A stretch of DNA of 64,000 nucleotides from Acinetobacter guillouiae CIP 63.46 (GTDB taxonomy: Bacteria > Pseudomonadota > Gammaproteobacteria > Pseudomonadales > Moraxellaceae): positions 434,001-498,000 of the forward strand of contig NZ_KB849283.1 in the NCBI RefSeq assembly GCF_000368145.1. Reading direction: 5' to 3'. Below are positions 1-8,569 of this stretch, in pieces. The number at the start of each line of letters is the position of its first letter. The stretch's first letter is position 1. A program made the position numbers and the translations under genes. The notes under the pieces were generated by a model. The model saw only the letters and a list, made by a program, of their open reading frames with translations, had not been told where the DNA came from and ran no database searches.

Positions 1-484
1 GATTATTGCTCATAAAATTTTTATTAAGTTGATAAGGTTGGAGATTTTTAGAATAATCAGAAACAATCTCTGTATCCGTAATGTGTGATTCAGAATCAGA
101 TAGAGTATTCATTTCAGTTATCGAATGATTTGGTTTTAAAAGTCTTTCCTTAGGTAGATGAACCTCTTGAGAAAGAATATCTTTAATTTCCAAAGCTAAT
201 TCTACGGTATCTACTTGAATCCAAATCGTAGAAAATGCAAAATCATTTCCTATTGTTATTTTTTCATCACCAATTAAATATGTAAGTTCAATAAAATCTT
301 CATATGGTTCGAAAGGCGGTTCTGAAATGACCTCAATAGGATAAATTTTTTCTAATACATTTAAAATATGTGTTACACACTCACGCCATTCATAATTATC
401 ACCATCAAAATCTACATCATAATTCAGACGGAATTGGTTTTTAGGCCAAAGTGGAAATCTACGCATATCTTCAAGTGTGTACAT
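1..484 (-). CDS. Hypothetical protein, 3' end outside window
   Basis: An open frame begins at an ATG at 484 and runs leftward off the window, giving at least 161 residues with no stop. The N-terminus starts MYTLEDMRRFPLWPKNQF. The protein is acidic and soluble, with no membrane segment or motif I recognise. It follows ynbC in the same direction with a 72-bp gap, so the two may be co-transcribed. The function is unknown. Confidence 0.6.
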   Translation of the reverse strand, partial: MYTLEDMRRFPLWPKNQFRLNYDVDFDGDNYEWRECVTHILNVLEKIYPIEVISEPPFEPYEDFIELTYLIGDEKITIGNDFAFSTIWIQVDTVELALEIKDILSQEVHLPKERLLKPNHSITEMNTLSDSESHITDTEIVSDYSKNLQPYQLNKNFMSNN

Positions 485-556
485 ATTCTTTAATCCATTT
501 CTAAGTTAAGTGCGCATCCTTGCACATTTGATTGATCCTAACTTGATTACATGGTG

Positions 557-2305
557 TCAAAGTTTCTGTGCGACTGAGACGGTAAATATTCCAAACTCAT
601 CAATACATTGGTCGACCTTTTTAAAGCCAGCAGCTTCAACAAGTGCGTCCATTTCCGCTTGTGAGCGTAAACGCATTACCCAAGCATCACCTTCACGATG
701 TGAGGTTAATGCACGCGCAATAAACTCTTGCTGTGGGTGCCAAATTTGACCGGTATAAATCAAGTAACCATCTTTAAGAATTGCTTTACTTAAACCTTCA
801 AGTGATTGACGTAGCAAATCATTGTCTGCAAATAACTCATATAAACCCGAAACCACGGCAAGTGATGGTTTTGGTTTAACAGAGGCCAAAGACAGTGTAT
901 CAAATGCATCCGCTTGAACAAATTCAGCAATGTCATTCAGTCCACGTGCTGCAATCATTTGCTGACCAGCTTGTACATTGATATCGCTATAATCACGCAA
1001 TAAAATCGAATCTGGTCGTTTTGGTAATTGAACCACAGCATCTAAAATATAACGTCCATGACCAGATGCAATATCCATGATTCTCAATGGTTTGCGTTTT
1101 TTAATTAGAATATCTGCATATTTCTGAACCAAATGTTCAATGTTTTGTTTACGAACACGGATCCCACGCCAACCAATCGCATTTAAATACTGGCGGTCAA
1201 TGATTTTGCCAATAGGATTGCTACTTTCAGATTGGTTACGATAGACAAAATCTAAAGTACTTCCAGAGTCATAGCCTGTGTCTTCACCAATTTTTAAGCC
1301 TTTAGATAAATGGCTACCAATTTTTAGATTCTTTTTGGTGATTTCCCAAAATGCATTTTTAATTGATTTAGCGGGTAATGGCGAACTGAGATCTTCTGCT
1401 ATAGCGCAACTTGGACCAATTTTGTCCGCATTTAAAACGTCTGGAGCTTGATATTCAACCGCAAAACATTGCTGGATAAATCGGCGTATTTTCTCTGTTG
1501 CTATATGGCGATCTTTTTCACCTAAAGTATCGTGAAAGAAGCCATCTAAAATATGTAATTCTTTTTTAGGATGCGGAAGCTTTTGGTAAAACTCACGTTG
1601 CGGTTTTTGAAAAACCACAAAATCTGAACCTGAGCATAACACTTGAGTTGGTACAAAGATGTTTTGTGAATCGGCAACAATTCGCTTAGAGGCATCATAG
1701 AGCCCAAGCAACATTCTCACCGAAATGGCTTTAGCAATTTTAGGATCGGTATCATAGCTTTGGGCACGTTCTTCATCATGGGTCAGCATTTTGGCTTTAA
1801 CATAACTTTGGATGAAAAAATTACCGCGAATTTTTTCCATGACTCTTAAACTAGGTTCGGCAAATGGCACATAAAGCTTAATATCAAAAGCAGGGGAAGC
1901 GAGGCACAAGGCGCGAATTTTAGGCGCATAATCATGTACCCATGTTGCGGCTAATACAGCACCCACACTTTGTGCAACCACAGCAATATTCTTGACGTCG
2001 ATACCATAGTTTTCTTCAATATGTTGGACAAAATATTGAATATCTTTTACACATGCTGAGAAGCTAGGTGCATCACCACGTTCACCAGGGGAATCGCCGT
2101 GACCGCGGGCATCCCATGCAAAGAAATCAAAATCACTTAAATTGAGTTCCTTGACCAAATGCGCCATACGTCCTGAATGTTCATGTCCACGATGAAACAG
2201 AAGAATGGCTTTTTTTGTTTCGTTCGGTGAGTTGGTTGCCCAATGTTGATAAAACAATTCTGTTCCATCATGACTCTTAAAGGTGTGATGACTGTTGTTA
2301 TACAT
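557..2305 (-). CDS. ynbC: Bifunctional alpha/beta hydrolase / SAM-dependent methyltransferase
   Basis: This 582-residue protein has two domains. Residues 1-290 look like a serine alpha/beta hydrolase of the lysophospholipase type: an oxyanion-type FHRGHEHSGR segment, the nucleophile elbow AQSVG near residue 121, then GSD and DGFFHD segments that would supply the acid and the histidine. Residues 310-582 are a class I methyltransferase with motif I DIASGHGRY. The arrangement and length match E. coli YnbC (about 585 aa). It lies 28 bp downstream of ynbA on the same strand, which fits a phospholipid-related operon. The ynbB cytidylyltransferase found between them in E. coli is missing here. Substrates are unknown. 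Confidence 0.85.
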   Translation of the reverse strand: MYNNSHHTFKSHDGTELFYQHWATNSPNETKKAILLFHRGHEHSGRMAHLVKELNLSDFDFFAWDARGHGDSPGERGDAPSFSACVKDIQYFVQHIEENYGIDVKNIAVVAQSVGAVLAATWVHDYAPKIRALCLASPAFDIKLYVPFAEPSLRVMEKIRGNFFIQSYVKAKMLTHDEERAQSYDTDPKIAKAISVRMLLGLYDASKRIVADSQNIFVPTQVLCSGSDFVVFQKPQREFYQKLPHPKKELHILDGFFHDTLGEKDRHIATEKIRRFIQQCFAVEYQAPDVLNADKIGPSCAIAEDLSSPLPAKSIKNAFWEITKKNLKIGSHLSKGLKIGEDTGYDSGSTLDFVYRNQSESSNPIGKIIDRQYLNAIGWRGIRVRKQNIEHLVQKYADILIKKRKPLRIMDIASGHGRYILDAVVQLPKRPDSILLRDYSDINVQAGQQMIAARGLNDIAEFVQADAFDTLSLASVKPKPSLAVVSGLYELFADNDLLRQSLEGLSKAILKDGYLIYTGQIWHPQQEFIARALTSHREGDAWVMRLRSQAEMDALVEAAGFKKVDQCIDEFGIFTVSVAQKL

Positions 2306-2333
2306 ACGAATTTACCCTAAATATGAAACTGTT

Positions 2334-2969
2334 TTATAAAGCTGTTTTTAAGCTATTTTTAATTCGGTTATAGATGGTTAAACTAAGCAGTAGACCAATT
2401 AAAATGAGTATGCCATTACAGATTAAGCCGAGAAGTTGTAAATTTGTAGTGAATAATGGCAAGGCGACAATCACGACTGTGATTAAACTAAACCAAAATG
2501 CACGGTCACTTTTTCCCATTGGACCGTCATAACGACGTTCTTGCCCAATCAGTGGCGCCATTACACCAGTGTATTCACTTAGAATTGCAAGGAAAGCAAT
2601 CAATAACAGTAATTTTGCATTGATAAAGCCAAAAGCAATCAAGCATAGATAGAGTGCTGTGTCCGAAATAACATCACACAACTCATTGTAAAACGCACCT
2701 AAGTTGGATTGTTGTTTAAATTCACGAGCAAGCATTCCATCGATGGCGTTGAAAGCCATTCGTAGCAACATCCACAAGGGAAAGAGCAATAACCACCCAT
2801 TTACAGCATGATTCAGATAATACTGGTATAGAAAAAAGCTTAAACCGAGCGATATAAACATCGCTAACAAGGTGACTTGATTTGCTGTGATTCCGATATT
2901 AAAAAGCTTTTGAACAAAAGGGCGCAGTAAGTTTTGAAATGCTGGTTTTAATTGATAGATTGATGGCAT
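2334..2969 (-). CDS. ynbA: CDP-alcohol phosphatidyltransferase family protein
   Basis: A 211-residue, multi-spanning inner-membrane protein. It carries the CDP-alcohol phosphotransferase signature in NAIDGMLAR, then G and ISD downstream. The first and third of the four usual aspartates are asparagine (N-x2-DG and G-x3-N). From memory, E. coli YnbA has the same substitutions, so I read this as a family trait and not decay. Enzymes of this fold exchange CMP for an alcohol on a CDP-activated lipid. It is first in a probable ynbA-ynbC operon. The product lipid cannot be told from sequence. Confidence 0.85.
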   Translation of the reverse strand: MPSIYQLKPAFQNLLRPFVQKLFNIGITANQVTLLAMFISLGLSFFLYQYYLNHAVNGWLLLFPLWMLLRMAFNAIDGMLAREFKQQSNLGAFYNELCDVISDTALYLCLIAFGFINAKLLLLIAFLAILSEYTGVMAPLIGQERRYDGPMGKSDRAFWFSLITVVIVALPLFTTNLQLLGLICNGILILIGLLLSLTIYNRIKNSLKTAL

Positions 2970-3127
2970 TGTTCTAGTAATATAAGGTATATGACAGGAT
3001 TTTAATCAAGTTTTCCATGATTTTACAAGTATTAATTTTCATCATTTAAATTTGTATTGTTATTTTAAAATTTATATAAATAGTCCTATAATTCAAATGT
3101 CTTCTTAATTTTGATCTTGTTTATTCT

Positions 3128-3595
3128 ATGACACCTGCTTGCAAAGTTTTAAAATCAAATAAAATTGAATTTTCAATTCATGAATATGAACATGATGTAA
3201 ATGCAAAAAGTTTTGGCTTAGAGGCTGCTGAAAAATTAGGTTTAAATGTCGAAGAAGTGTTTAAAACGTTGATGGTGACAGATGATAAAAACTATTTTGT
3301 TGCGATACTTCCTGTAAATCATCAATTAAATTTAAAGAAAGTGGCGAGTGCCTTTGCTTGTAAAAAACTACATATGGCTAATCCTAAAGATGCAGAGCGT
3401 TTAACTGGATATTTAGTCGGTGGAATCAGTCCTGTAGGTCAAAAAAAGCGTTTAAAAACGGTGATTTGTGAAAGTGCTCAGCAGTTAAGTAAAATGTATG
3501 TTAGTGGTGGGAAAAGGGGCTTGGATATTGGGGTTAATCCACAAGATTTAGCTAAGGTTTTGGGTGCGAATTTTGCTGATATTATTGATGAATAA
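3128..3595 (+). CDS. ybaK: Cys-tRNA(Pro)/Cys-tRNA(Cys) deacylase YbaK
   Basis: This 155-residue single-domain protein has the YbaK/EbsC fold: N-terminal TPACKVLKSNKIEFSIHEY, the KTLMV strand, and a conserved GGISPVGQKK segment with the lysines that contact the tRNA acceptor end. It hydrolyses cysteine mischarged onto tRNA(Pro) by prolyl-tRNA synthetase. It is a complete gene of normal length. It is the last clearly chromosomal gene before the prophage, which starts within about 90 bp of its stop. Confidence 0.93.
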   Translation: MTPACKVLKSNKIEFSIHEYEHDVNAKSFGLEAAEKLGLNVEEVFKTLMVTDDKNYFVAILPVNHQLNLKKVASAFACKKLHMANPKDAERLTGYLVGGISPVGQKKRLKTVICESAQQLSKMYVSGGKRGLDIGVNPQDLAKVLGANFADIIDE

Positions 3596-3633
3596 CCCAT
3601 CCTTTTATTGATGAATTTTAATTAAAAATAATA

Positions 3634-3656
3634 ATGTTACTCACTATGTTACTCAC
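3634..3656. repeat. Tandem 11-mer repeat at the left prophage edge
   Basis: The 11-mer ATGTTACTCAC occurs twice, at 3634-3644 and 3646-3656, one base apart. It sits between ybaK and the first leftward phage gene, where a prophage attachment site would be expected. No matching copy was seen at the right edge. Confidence 0.6.
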
Positions 3657-3670
3657 AAAAAGATTTGCTC

Positions 3671-3702
3671 AAAAATAAAGCCACTTAAGTGGCTTTATTT
3701 TT
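3671..3702. terminator. Bidirectional terminator
   Basis: A perfect 32-bp palindrome centred on CCACTTAAGTGG, with A-runs and T-runs at its ends, so it can end transcripts in both directions. It serves ybaK from the left and the leftward phage operon from the right. The stop codon of the 3685-3945 gene lies inside it. Confidence 0.85.
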
Positions 3703-3945
3703 TGAATCTATATCTAATATTACAGACTGGACATATGAACTGAACCAATAACTCTTCCGACCATCCTTAAATGGCTTCGTGTAGCGTCCTTCTCTAATTC
3801 TGGCGTCTAGAGTTTCGGGTTCTATATTCAGCAAGTGAGCAAATTCGGCTCGGCCAATTCTACGTTCTTCTTTTTGGCTAACAAGTTTCTCAACAAGATT
3901 CGTTAAATGTTTGAGAGATTCAGAATCAATATTTAATACACCCAT
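3685..3945 (-). CDS. Small putative DNA-binding protein, excisionase-like position
   Basis: An 86-residue basic protein. The central stretch GRAEFAHLLNIEPETLDARI reads as a helix-turn-helix of the AlpA/excisionase or MerR-like kind. It is followed by a conserved-looking wing, KPFKDGRKSYWFSS. It is the last gene of the leftward early operon, beside the presumed attachment site. That is the usual place for an excisionase, and an integrase gene would normally follow but does not. The role is inferred from position and fold guess only. Confidence 0.6.
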   Translation of the reverse strand: MGVLNIDSESLKHLTNLVEKLVSQKEERRIGRAEFAHLLNIEPETLDARIREGRYTKPFKDGRKSYWFSSYVQSVILDIDSKNKAT

Positions 3946-3954
3946 TTCATCACC

Positions 3955-4218
3955 TCAACAAGCTTTCTTTCTAGAGCATTTAATATCATTAGCCATAGAA
4001 AGAGTAGACTTTATAATTAACCTTTCAGCTTGATTAACATCATCAAGACTGTTCATATAACTAGCGATCGCATTACCAGCTATGCAAAATCCAAATTCAA
4101 TTGCCATTCGTGGATCTGTCTTTTTTAGATGCTCAAACATAGGTCCAATCATTTGCTGGAACAGTTGTTTTGCAACTTCTGCAGGTGTTCCTTCAAGTTT
4201 TAAACTTGCTATATCCAT
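3955..4218 (-). CDS. Hypothetical early phage protein
   Basis: An 87-residue, probably helical soluble protein with a Cys-containing C-terminus (SRKKAC). No recognised domain. Its start codon overlaps the stop of the upstream HNH gene by one base, and it is 9 bp from the next gene, so it is translated as part of the leftward early operon. Confidence 0.6.
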   Translation of the reverse strand: MDIASLKLEGTPAEVAKQLFQQMIGPMFEHLKKTDPRMAIEFGFCIAGNAIASYMNSLDDVNQAERLIIKSTLSMANDIKCSRKKAC

Positions 4219-4817
4219 TACTTCACCTGCTTATGTAGTTGATGTTTCATATTTTTGATCTTAGCCATTAATAGGCAGGATTCATTGCTATCTGGTGTAG
4301 CCAATTCATAATAGCTTTGACTATATCTAACCATTTCGGCCTTGCTCATTAGAATCAAATTTTCAATTCGACAATCTGTTTTATCCTGGTTCTTAAAGGC
4401 CACCACATAGCCTTCAGGAATAAGGCCTTTTTCCTTTTCCCAAACTATTCGATGTTTTAATTCAAACACGCTTGGCTCAGATGTTTTAACCAGAACATAA
4501 CCATCTTTAGAGCAAATTCTTTCATAGCCGATGGGCTTAGCATTCCAAGTTGGCCGACCTTTTTTAAAACTGGTTTTGTTAGCTTTAGTAAGGCCTTTTG
4601 TACCAGTATTCCAAGGCTTTAAACCTTTCTCGAAACAACCGGTTCTGCCTGTGCTCCATTTTTTTCTCGTACATAGGGATTTTATTTGATCAACAGTAAA
4701 AGATGTACCGAATAGAGTATTAGTCTTTTCAGTTAACTCTTTTCGCCCCAAGATGCAATTTGATTTAATAAAATCCAATTGAGCTGGGGTATATTTAATA
4801 GCAGTACCTTTTGACAT
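4218..4817 (-). CDS. HNH endonuclease
   Basis: A 199-residue protein. The N-terminal 80 residues form a basic DNA-binding region (YTPAQLDFIKSN, then TRKKWSTGRTGCFEKG). An HNH core follows around residues 120-165: ELKHRIVW, a GLIPEGYVV strand, FKNQDKTDCRIENL and LMSKAE. The first histidine and the terminal Asn-Leu are typical. The middle reads FKN where many relatives have HHID or IFKD. Such genes act as free-standing homing or phage recombination nucleases. It lies within the leftward operon with one-base overlaps. Confidence 0.8.
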   Translation of the reverse strand: MSKGTAIKYTPAQLDFIKSNCILGRKELTEKTNTLFGTSFTVDQIKSLCTRKKWSTGRTGCFEKGLKPWNTGTKGLTKANKTSFKKGRPTWNAKPIGYERICSKDGYVLVKTSEPSVFELKHRIVWEKEKGLIPEGYVVAFKNQDKTDCRIENLILMSKAEMVRYSQSYYELATPDSNESCLLMAKIKNMKHQLHKQVK

Positions 4818-4820
4818 AAA

Positions 4821-5060
4821 TCACCCAATCAGGTTTTGAGGAACTTCAATTGGATCGATATTTTTCAATCCCTTATGTTCAGCAACAAGCTTGGCAGCAC
4901 TTAAGCGCATATTATTATTCTCAATAACCTGTTTACTAATTTTTTCAACTGCACCGGCTTTTTGGATTTCCGCTTGAAGGTCATCGCCTTTAAGATCTGG
5001 ATTACTTAAACGATCAAGTTGTGCAAATAAAATAGAATTTAAATCTATAGGTGTATTCAT
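4821..5060 (-). CDS. Hypothetical early phage protein
   Basis: A 79-residue acidic helical protein, MNTPIDLNSILFAQLDRL to NLIG. I chose the ATG at 5060 because GGAGA lies 7 bases upstream; a longer frame to 5102 lacks a ribosome site. The ribosome site overlaps the end of the preceding 46-residue gene. Unknown function. Confidence 0.6.
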   Translation of the reverse strand: MNTPIDLNSILFAQLDRLSNPDLKGDDLQAEIQKAGAVEKISKQVIENNNMRLSAAKLVAEHKGLKNIDPIEVPQNLIG

Positions 5061-5064
5061 TTTT

Positions 5065-5205
5065 TTATCTCCAGACTGCTTCTTTAAATTTAGCGTCAGC
5101 AATTAAACTGTCTATTTCCGAAAATGAAACATTGTTGAATATGTGGGTCATTCGGTTGCCAAATACGGTTAAGTTTCTAGTGACCGAAGAATATTTAAAT
5201 TTCAT
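5065..5205 (-). CDS. Small hypothetical early phage protein
   Basis: A 46-residue reading frame, MKFKYSSVTRNLTVFGN to KEAVWR. It starts inside the last codons of the upstream 408-residue gene, and its GGAGATAA end forms the ribosome site of the next gene. This tight overlap on both sides supports it as a real operon member. Function unknown. Confidence 0.5.
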   Translation of the reverse strand: MKFKYSSVTRNLTVFGNRMTHIFNNVSFSEIDSLIADAKFKEAVWR

Positions 5206-6421
5206 TTTCCAGCACCTTTGAACCAGAATTCTCAAGCTCAAATCGACGTTTACGAACCAGTCCCATTAATTTTGGTTGAATATCCAGATGTCGGCCTGCA
5301 ACATCAATTTCCAAAATATCCAAAGCTGTTAAATCAGATGCATTTTGGATCTGAACTGCTAAAGAAGGTGGCTGTTCAGGAGGTGTAGCAGTCGCATCCA
5401 ATTCACTCAATCGTTTATTAATTGCATCCATCAATGGCTTACGCTGTTCTTCAGTCCAATTGACCGTATATTTATACAAGGCATTAGCTTCAGCAGGCGA
5501 TTTTGATTTTTGAGCACATTCTATTAGTTCTGTTAACAGATTTTCATATTGATTATTCTGGATATTCTTTAATGCAGTCGCTTGAAACTCAGCAAGTTTA
5601 GAACATTTTGCAAGATTAATTTCTGAGAGTTGTTCTTCGCTAAAACCTTGATCACTCAAATCATGTAGTGTGGTTTTAATTTCTTCCTCTGAAACACATG
5701 CATTAATGCCATCTATATAAATTTGATGATCAATGTAACTTGGTTTTGGTGCATATTGCTCAGGATCAAGCTCTATCAACTTATTCTCAGTCAATTTGCA
5801 TAGATGTTGAGTATGTTCACGCTCAAGATGACCATTGGCAAAAAACACCGGGCGTAATGAAAGTACAGCTTCTGTTGTAGTACAGTTTGCAATTTTCGCT
5901 GTAAATTTATCAATTATTAAGGCAGGATCTGTTTCAATTTCTGGGGTATCTTCAGTTATAAAAGCTTCTTTAGTTTTACGTGGAGTCCGAGTTTTTTTAG
6001 GCTTTTCACTGAAACCGTCTTTAATTTCAATTTCAGTAATCATATTGCCAAATGTTTTACCAAATGCCTGAAGCTGCAGCTGTGCATTTTCAGCATCTAA
6101 TTGAGCAAACCCATTTGCCACACTCAAACATATATCACCATGTTCTGAATCGTATTTAGTACGCAAGATACATGTTGGCATCACAATAAAGATTTCTTGG
6201 CCATTCTCCAGATCGTGTGGTTCTACTGGCTTAGTAAATTGAATATCTGCCAAAGTTAAAGATTCACGTTTGATACAGAACTCATAACCAGGTAAAGCAA
6301 AAATCGTAGCAGGGAATTGATTTAAGTCATCAAAGTCCATCAATTCGCCAACAGCGCGGCACATAATATTTTTACCAGCCATGAGTGCTGAAAATGCTTC
6401 ATTACTATTTAAAATATTCAT
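5195..6421 (-). CDS. Hypothetical phage recombination-operon protein
   Basis: A 408-residue protein beginning MNILNSNEAFSALMAGKN. The ATG overlaps the stop of the ATPase gene (ATGA), so the two are translationally coupled; a longer frame to 6457 would overlap further and has no ribosome site. Residues 1-130 look like a compact domain. A basic, Pro/Thr/Lys-rich linker (KPKKTRTPRKTKE) follows, then a long helical region. Coupling to a Sak4-like annealing ATPase suggests a recombination accessory role, for example an ssDNA-binding partner. That is inference only; I do not recognise the family. Confidence 0.6.
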   Translation of the reverse strand: MNILNSNEAFSALMAGKNIMCRAVGELMDFDDLNQFPATIFALPGYEFCIKRESLTLADIQFTKPVEPHDLENGQEIFIVMPTCILRTKYDSEHGDICLSVANGFAQLDAENAQLQLQAFGKTFGNMITEIEIKDGFSEKPKKTRTPRKTKEAFITEDTPEIETDPALIIDKFTAKIANCTTTEAVLSLRPVFFANGHLEREHTQHLCKLTENKLIELDPEQYAPKPSYIDHQIYIDGINACVSEEEIKTTLHDLSDQGFSEEQLSEINLAKCSKLAEFQATALKNIQNNQYENLLTELIECAQKSKSPAEANALYKYTVNWTEEQRKPLMDAINKRLSELDATATPPEQPPSLAVQIQNASDLTALDILEIDVAGRHLDIQPKLMGLVRKRRFELENSGSKVLENEI

Positions 6422-7488
6422 GCGCTCCAACCCTCCATATCTGACTTTGCTTGGCATGCATTTAGAATTTGAGTTTCGTATTTAGAGCCACGGAAATACT
6501 TAGCAGGCTTATCTAAATTATTAGTAGATTTGGCATGCTCAATATCTTTGAGTGCAATTTGATAATCATTTTCTAAACGTGCATCATTTTCAGCTTGAAG
6601 CTGTTGTTCATTGGCTTGATGGGCTTGTTTATTTCTCTGAATAATTGATTGAATACCACTGCAGGTTTCGTCAAACTTTTGCTGCAAAACATCATGCAAG
6701 CTATTTAGTCCACGTTTAGCACAATATTTCTCTATGTCGATTCCAGCTTGTTGCATAAGAGCTTCAAGTTCAAAGAATTGATTACCATTTATGCAAGCAT
6801 CAGCAGAACCCGAAATCAACCATTGCTTTAATGCAACGCCATCACTTTCAGTCAACTGACGTGGATCAAGAAATAAGCGAGTACGATCTTTTGTGGCAAT
6901 AGCGAGATTGTCATGCGTTAGATCCAACACTGTAGTAAATTCATACTCAATGCCATCACGCTGTTCAGCTTTCATTCCAACTTTTTCTACTTTTTTCTTG
7001 CCGTTATTTTCTACCTGAATTGTTTCCATTTTAGAGCGCAAAGTGACAATTATATTAATGCTTGATTGGAGCATTGCATCTATAAACTTACGGTGACGTG
7101 GGGTAACTTGGCTCCAAGCACCCCAACTATTTCCCTTGAATGTAGTGCCGGCTAATTTATCAACTATTTCTAGACACCCACCCACACCAGACCATTCATG
7201 AGTAATACTGTCGATAATTAAAGTATCGAATCCAGCATTTTCAGCAGCCTTAATAACCTCAATAAATTTTTCTGGTGAATAGGGTGGTTGAATATTTGCA
7301 TGTTCAAATAAAACTATATCGTCATATAGCTCAGCACTACTATTCTCTGTATCTGCAACAGCAATACGGCCACCAATACCTTTAGCTAAAAGTAGTGCGC
7401 CAAAAGTTTTACCTGCTCCAGTAGGTCCGGCAATTGCTAAGCGTAATTTTGCATTTTTGCGTTGAGCTTTCTTAAAAAATACAGTCAT
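6418..7488 (-). CDS. RecA-fold AAA ATPase, Sak4-like annealing protein
   Basis: A 356-residue protein starting MTVFFKKAQRKNAKL. Walker A GPTGAGKT is at residues 21-28 and Walker B LIIDS at 90-94, as in phage RecA-like ATPases of the Sak4 group that drive single-strand annealing. The C-terminal third is helical and charged. I preferred the ATG at 7488 because it follows TGGAGC and begins just after the upstream stop. It lies in the leftward early operon, the lambda recombination position, and is coupled by ATGA overlap to the next gene. Confidence 0.8.
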   Translation of the reverse strand: MTVFFKKAQRKNAKLRLAIAGPTGAGKTFGALLLAKGIGGRIAVADTENSSAELYDDIVLFEHANIQPPYSPEKFIEVIKAAENAGFDTLIIDSITHEWSGVGGCLEIVDKLAGTTFKGNSWGAWSQVTPRHRKFIDAMLQSSINIIVTLRSKMETIQVENNGKKKVEKVGMKAEQRDGIEYEFTTVLDLTHDNLAIATKDRTRLFLDPRQLTESDGVALKQWLISGSADACINGNQFFELEALMQQAGIDIEKYCAKRGLNSLHDVLQQKFDETCSGIQSIIQRNKQAHQANEQQLQAENDARLENDYQIALKDIEHAKSTNNLDKPAKYFRGSKYETQILNACQAKSDMEGWSA

Positions 7489-7490
7489 GA

Positions 7491-7793
7491 TTATGCTCCA
7501 GTCCATCCCATACGTTTTTTATACGCACGACGTTCGTAAGAGGGGATATTTGAATTTTGAAGCCCAATAGCCAATGCTTTGCGCTTCTGAAACTTGCGCT
7601 CACGTTCAAAATTAAGGCTAATCCAAGGCTTCTCTAAATGTTCTGCGAAATCGATAAGGTACAAATAGCCTGATTTACTAACCCGGTAAATTTCGCCATT
7701 TTTCTGTAAATATTCAGATGAATAAATACGCATGCGAAATTCGCCGTTTTCATCGCTTATAAATTCTGATTTCTTGGGTGTAGATTTATTCAT
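7491..7793 (-). CDS. Hypothetical early phage protein
   Basis: A 100-residue basic protein, MNKSTPKKSEF to KKRMGWTGA, with strands around RVSKSGYLYLIDFAEH and an RERKFQKRKA cluster. The start and stop overlap or abut the neighbouring genes, so it belongs to the early operon. No family recognised; nucleic-acid binding would fit the charge. Confidence 0.6.
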   Translation of the reverse strand: MNKSTPKKSEFISDENGEFRMRIYSSEYLQKNGEIYRVSKSGYLYLIDFAEHLEKPWISLNFERERKFQKRKALAIGLQNSNIPSYERRAYKKRMGWTGA

Positions 7794-8260
7794 TAGACAG
7801 CCTCCACCAAACGGTTACGCTCGATATAACCGATAATTATCTGATTGATATTTCGGTGATCGTTGTAATCTGTGAAGTCGTTATATTCCTTGCCGTTAAT
7901 GTCATGAATCTCATCAATTGCTAAGTTGGTGATATCAACTGCAGTGAATTCAGAACCTGGTACGCCGTAGTTATCTGCATGAGATTCAAAATCAAAGCTA
8001 ACTTTAAGAAAGAAGCTATCAAGTTTTACTACAGCCATGCCAGATGAATCAGAAGTGACCTTTAAAGCTTGGATGCTATATGAAGAAGTGGATGTGTTAG
8101 GAACTAAAACTGCGGGTTTGTATTCAGTAGCTTTTTGGTCGTATGCAAGACCTATAATTCCAACAGTGAATAAACCACTGATTGCAGCTGCTTTAATAAA
8201 GCTGGATGGCTGTACACGATGTGTAACAGCAGGGTTGATAGAATTTGGATTTGTGTTCAT
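7793..8260 (-). CDS. Hypothetical single-span membrane protein, first gene of leftward operon
   Basis: A 155-residue protein with one hydrophobic segment near residues 23-40 (IKAAAISGLFTVGIIGLAY) and a polar C-terminal domain. It is the first product of the leftward promoter, where lambda encodes N or host-takeover proteins. No motif is recognised. Its stop overlaps the next start by one base. Confidence 0.6.
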   Translation of the reverse strand: MNTNPNSINPAVTHRVQPSSFIKAAAISGLFTVGIIGLAYDQKATEYKPAVLVPNTSTSSYSIQALKVTSDSSGMAVVKLDSFFLKVSFDFESHADNYGVPGSEFTAVDITNLAIDEIHDINGKEYNDFTDYNDHRNINQIIIGYIERNRLVEAV

Positions 8261-8278
8261 AATTCACCTGTTGTATGG

Positions 8279-8316
8279 AAAAGCGCATTAGATTTCGAGG
8301 TCGGTGCGCTTTTTTT
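8279..8316. terminator. Hairpin in the leftward leader
   Basis: A 9-bp stem, AAAAGCGCA with TGCGCTTTT. Read rightward it ends in seven T and is a good terminator. Read leftward it gives only TTTTCC and lies between the promoter and the first gene, so it could work as a leaky early terminator subject to antitermination. Confidence 0.65.
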
Positions 8317-8332
8317 GTTATCTGGTGAATTT

Positions 8333-8361
8333 AGTTTAGTAAACTAAACAAATATGGTCAA
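8333..8361 (-). promoter_or_regulatory. Leftward early promoter PL
   Basis: On the minus strand, TTGACC (8356-8361) and TAAACT (8333-8338) are separated by 17 bp, driving the leftward operon. Operator OL1 covers the -10 box and spacer. The remaining 8385-8569 stretch up to the next gene is AT-rich and shows nothing else I can name. Confidence 0.65.
8334..8349. promoter_or_regulatory. Operator OL1
   Basis: A 16-bp palindrome, GTTTAG-TAAA-CTAAAC, with perfect half sites. It overlaps the -10 region of the leftward promoter. Same motif as the three operators next to the repressor gene. Confidence 0.75.
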
Positions 8362-8368
8362 TAGTTTT

Positions 8369-8384
8369 GTTTAGATAAATGAAC
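8369..8384. promoter_or_regulatory. Operator OL2
   Basis: A second 16-bp copy, GTTTAG-ATAA-ATGAAC, 35 bp upstream of OL1 for leftward transcription. The left half site is perfect and the right half deviates at two positions. Confidence 0.6.
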
Positions 8385-8569
8385 AATTTTGCTGTTAAGT
8401 TTAGATTTCTATTTTATACAACCCAATAAATCGCATAAAGCAGGGGATAGATAGGTTATACGAGTTATATTTCATCAATTTTATTCATAATTTTTTTTTA
8501 GTACTGATACATAAGTTATTGCAGCTGATACAATTACAGAAGAAATAAACACATAATAATTTTTAACTT

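Noticed and set aside
8037-8291. An 84-codon plus-strand frame across the first leftward gene and leader
   Set aside because: Antisense to a better supported gene, ends inside a terminator, and has no ribosome site.
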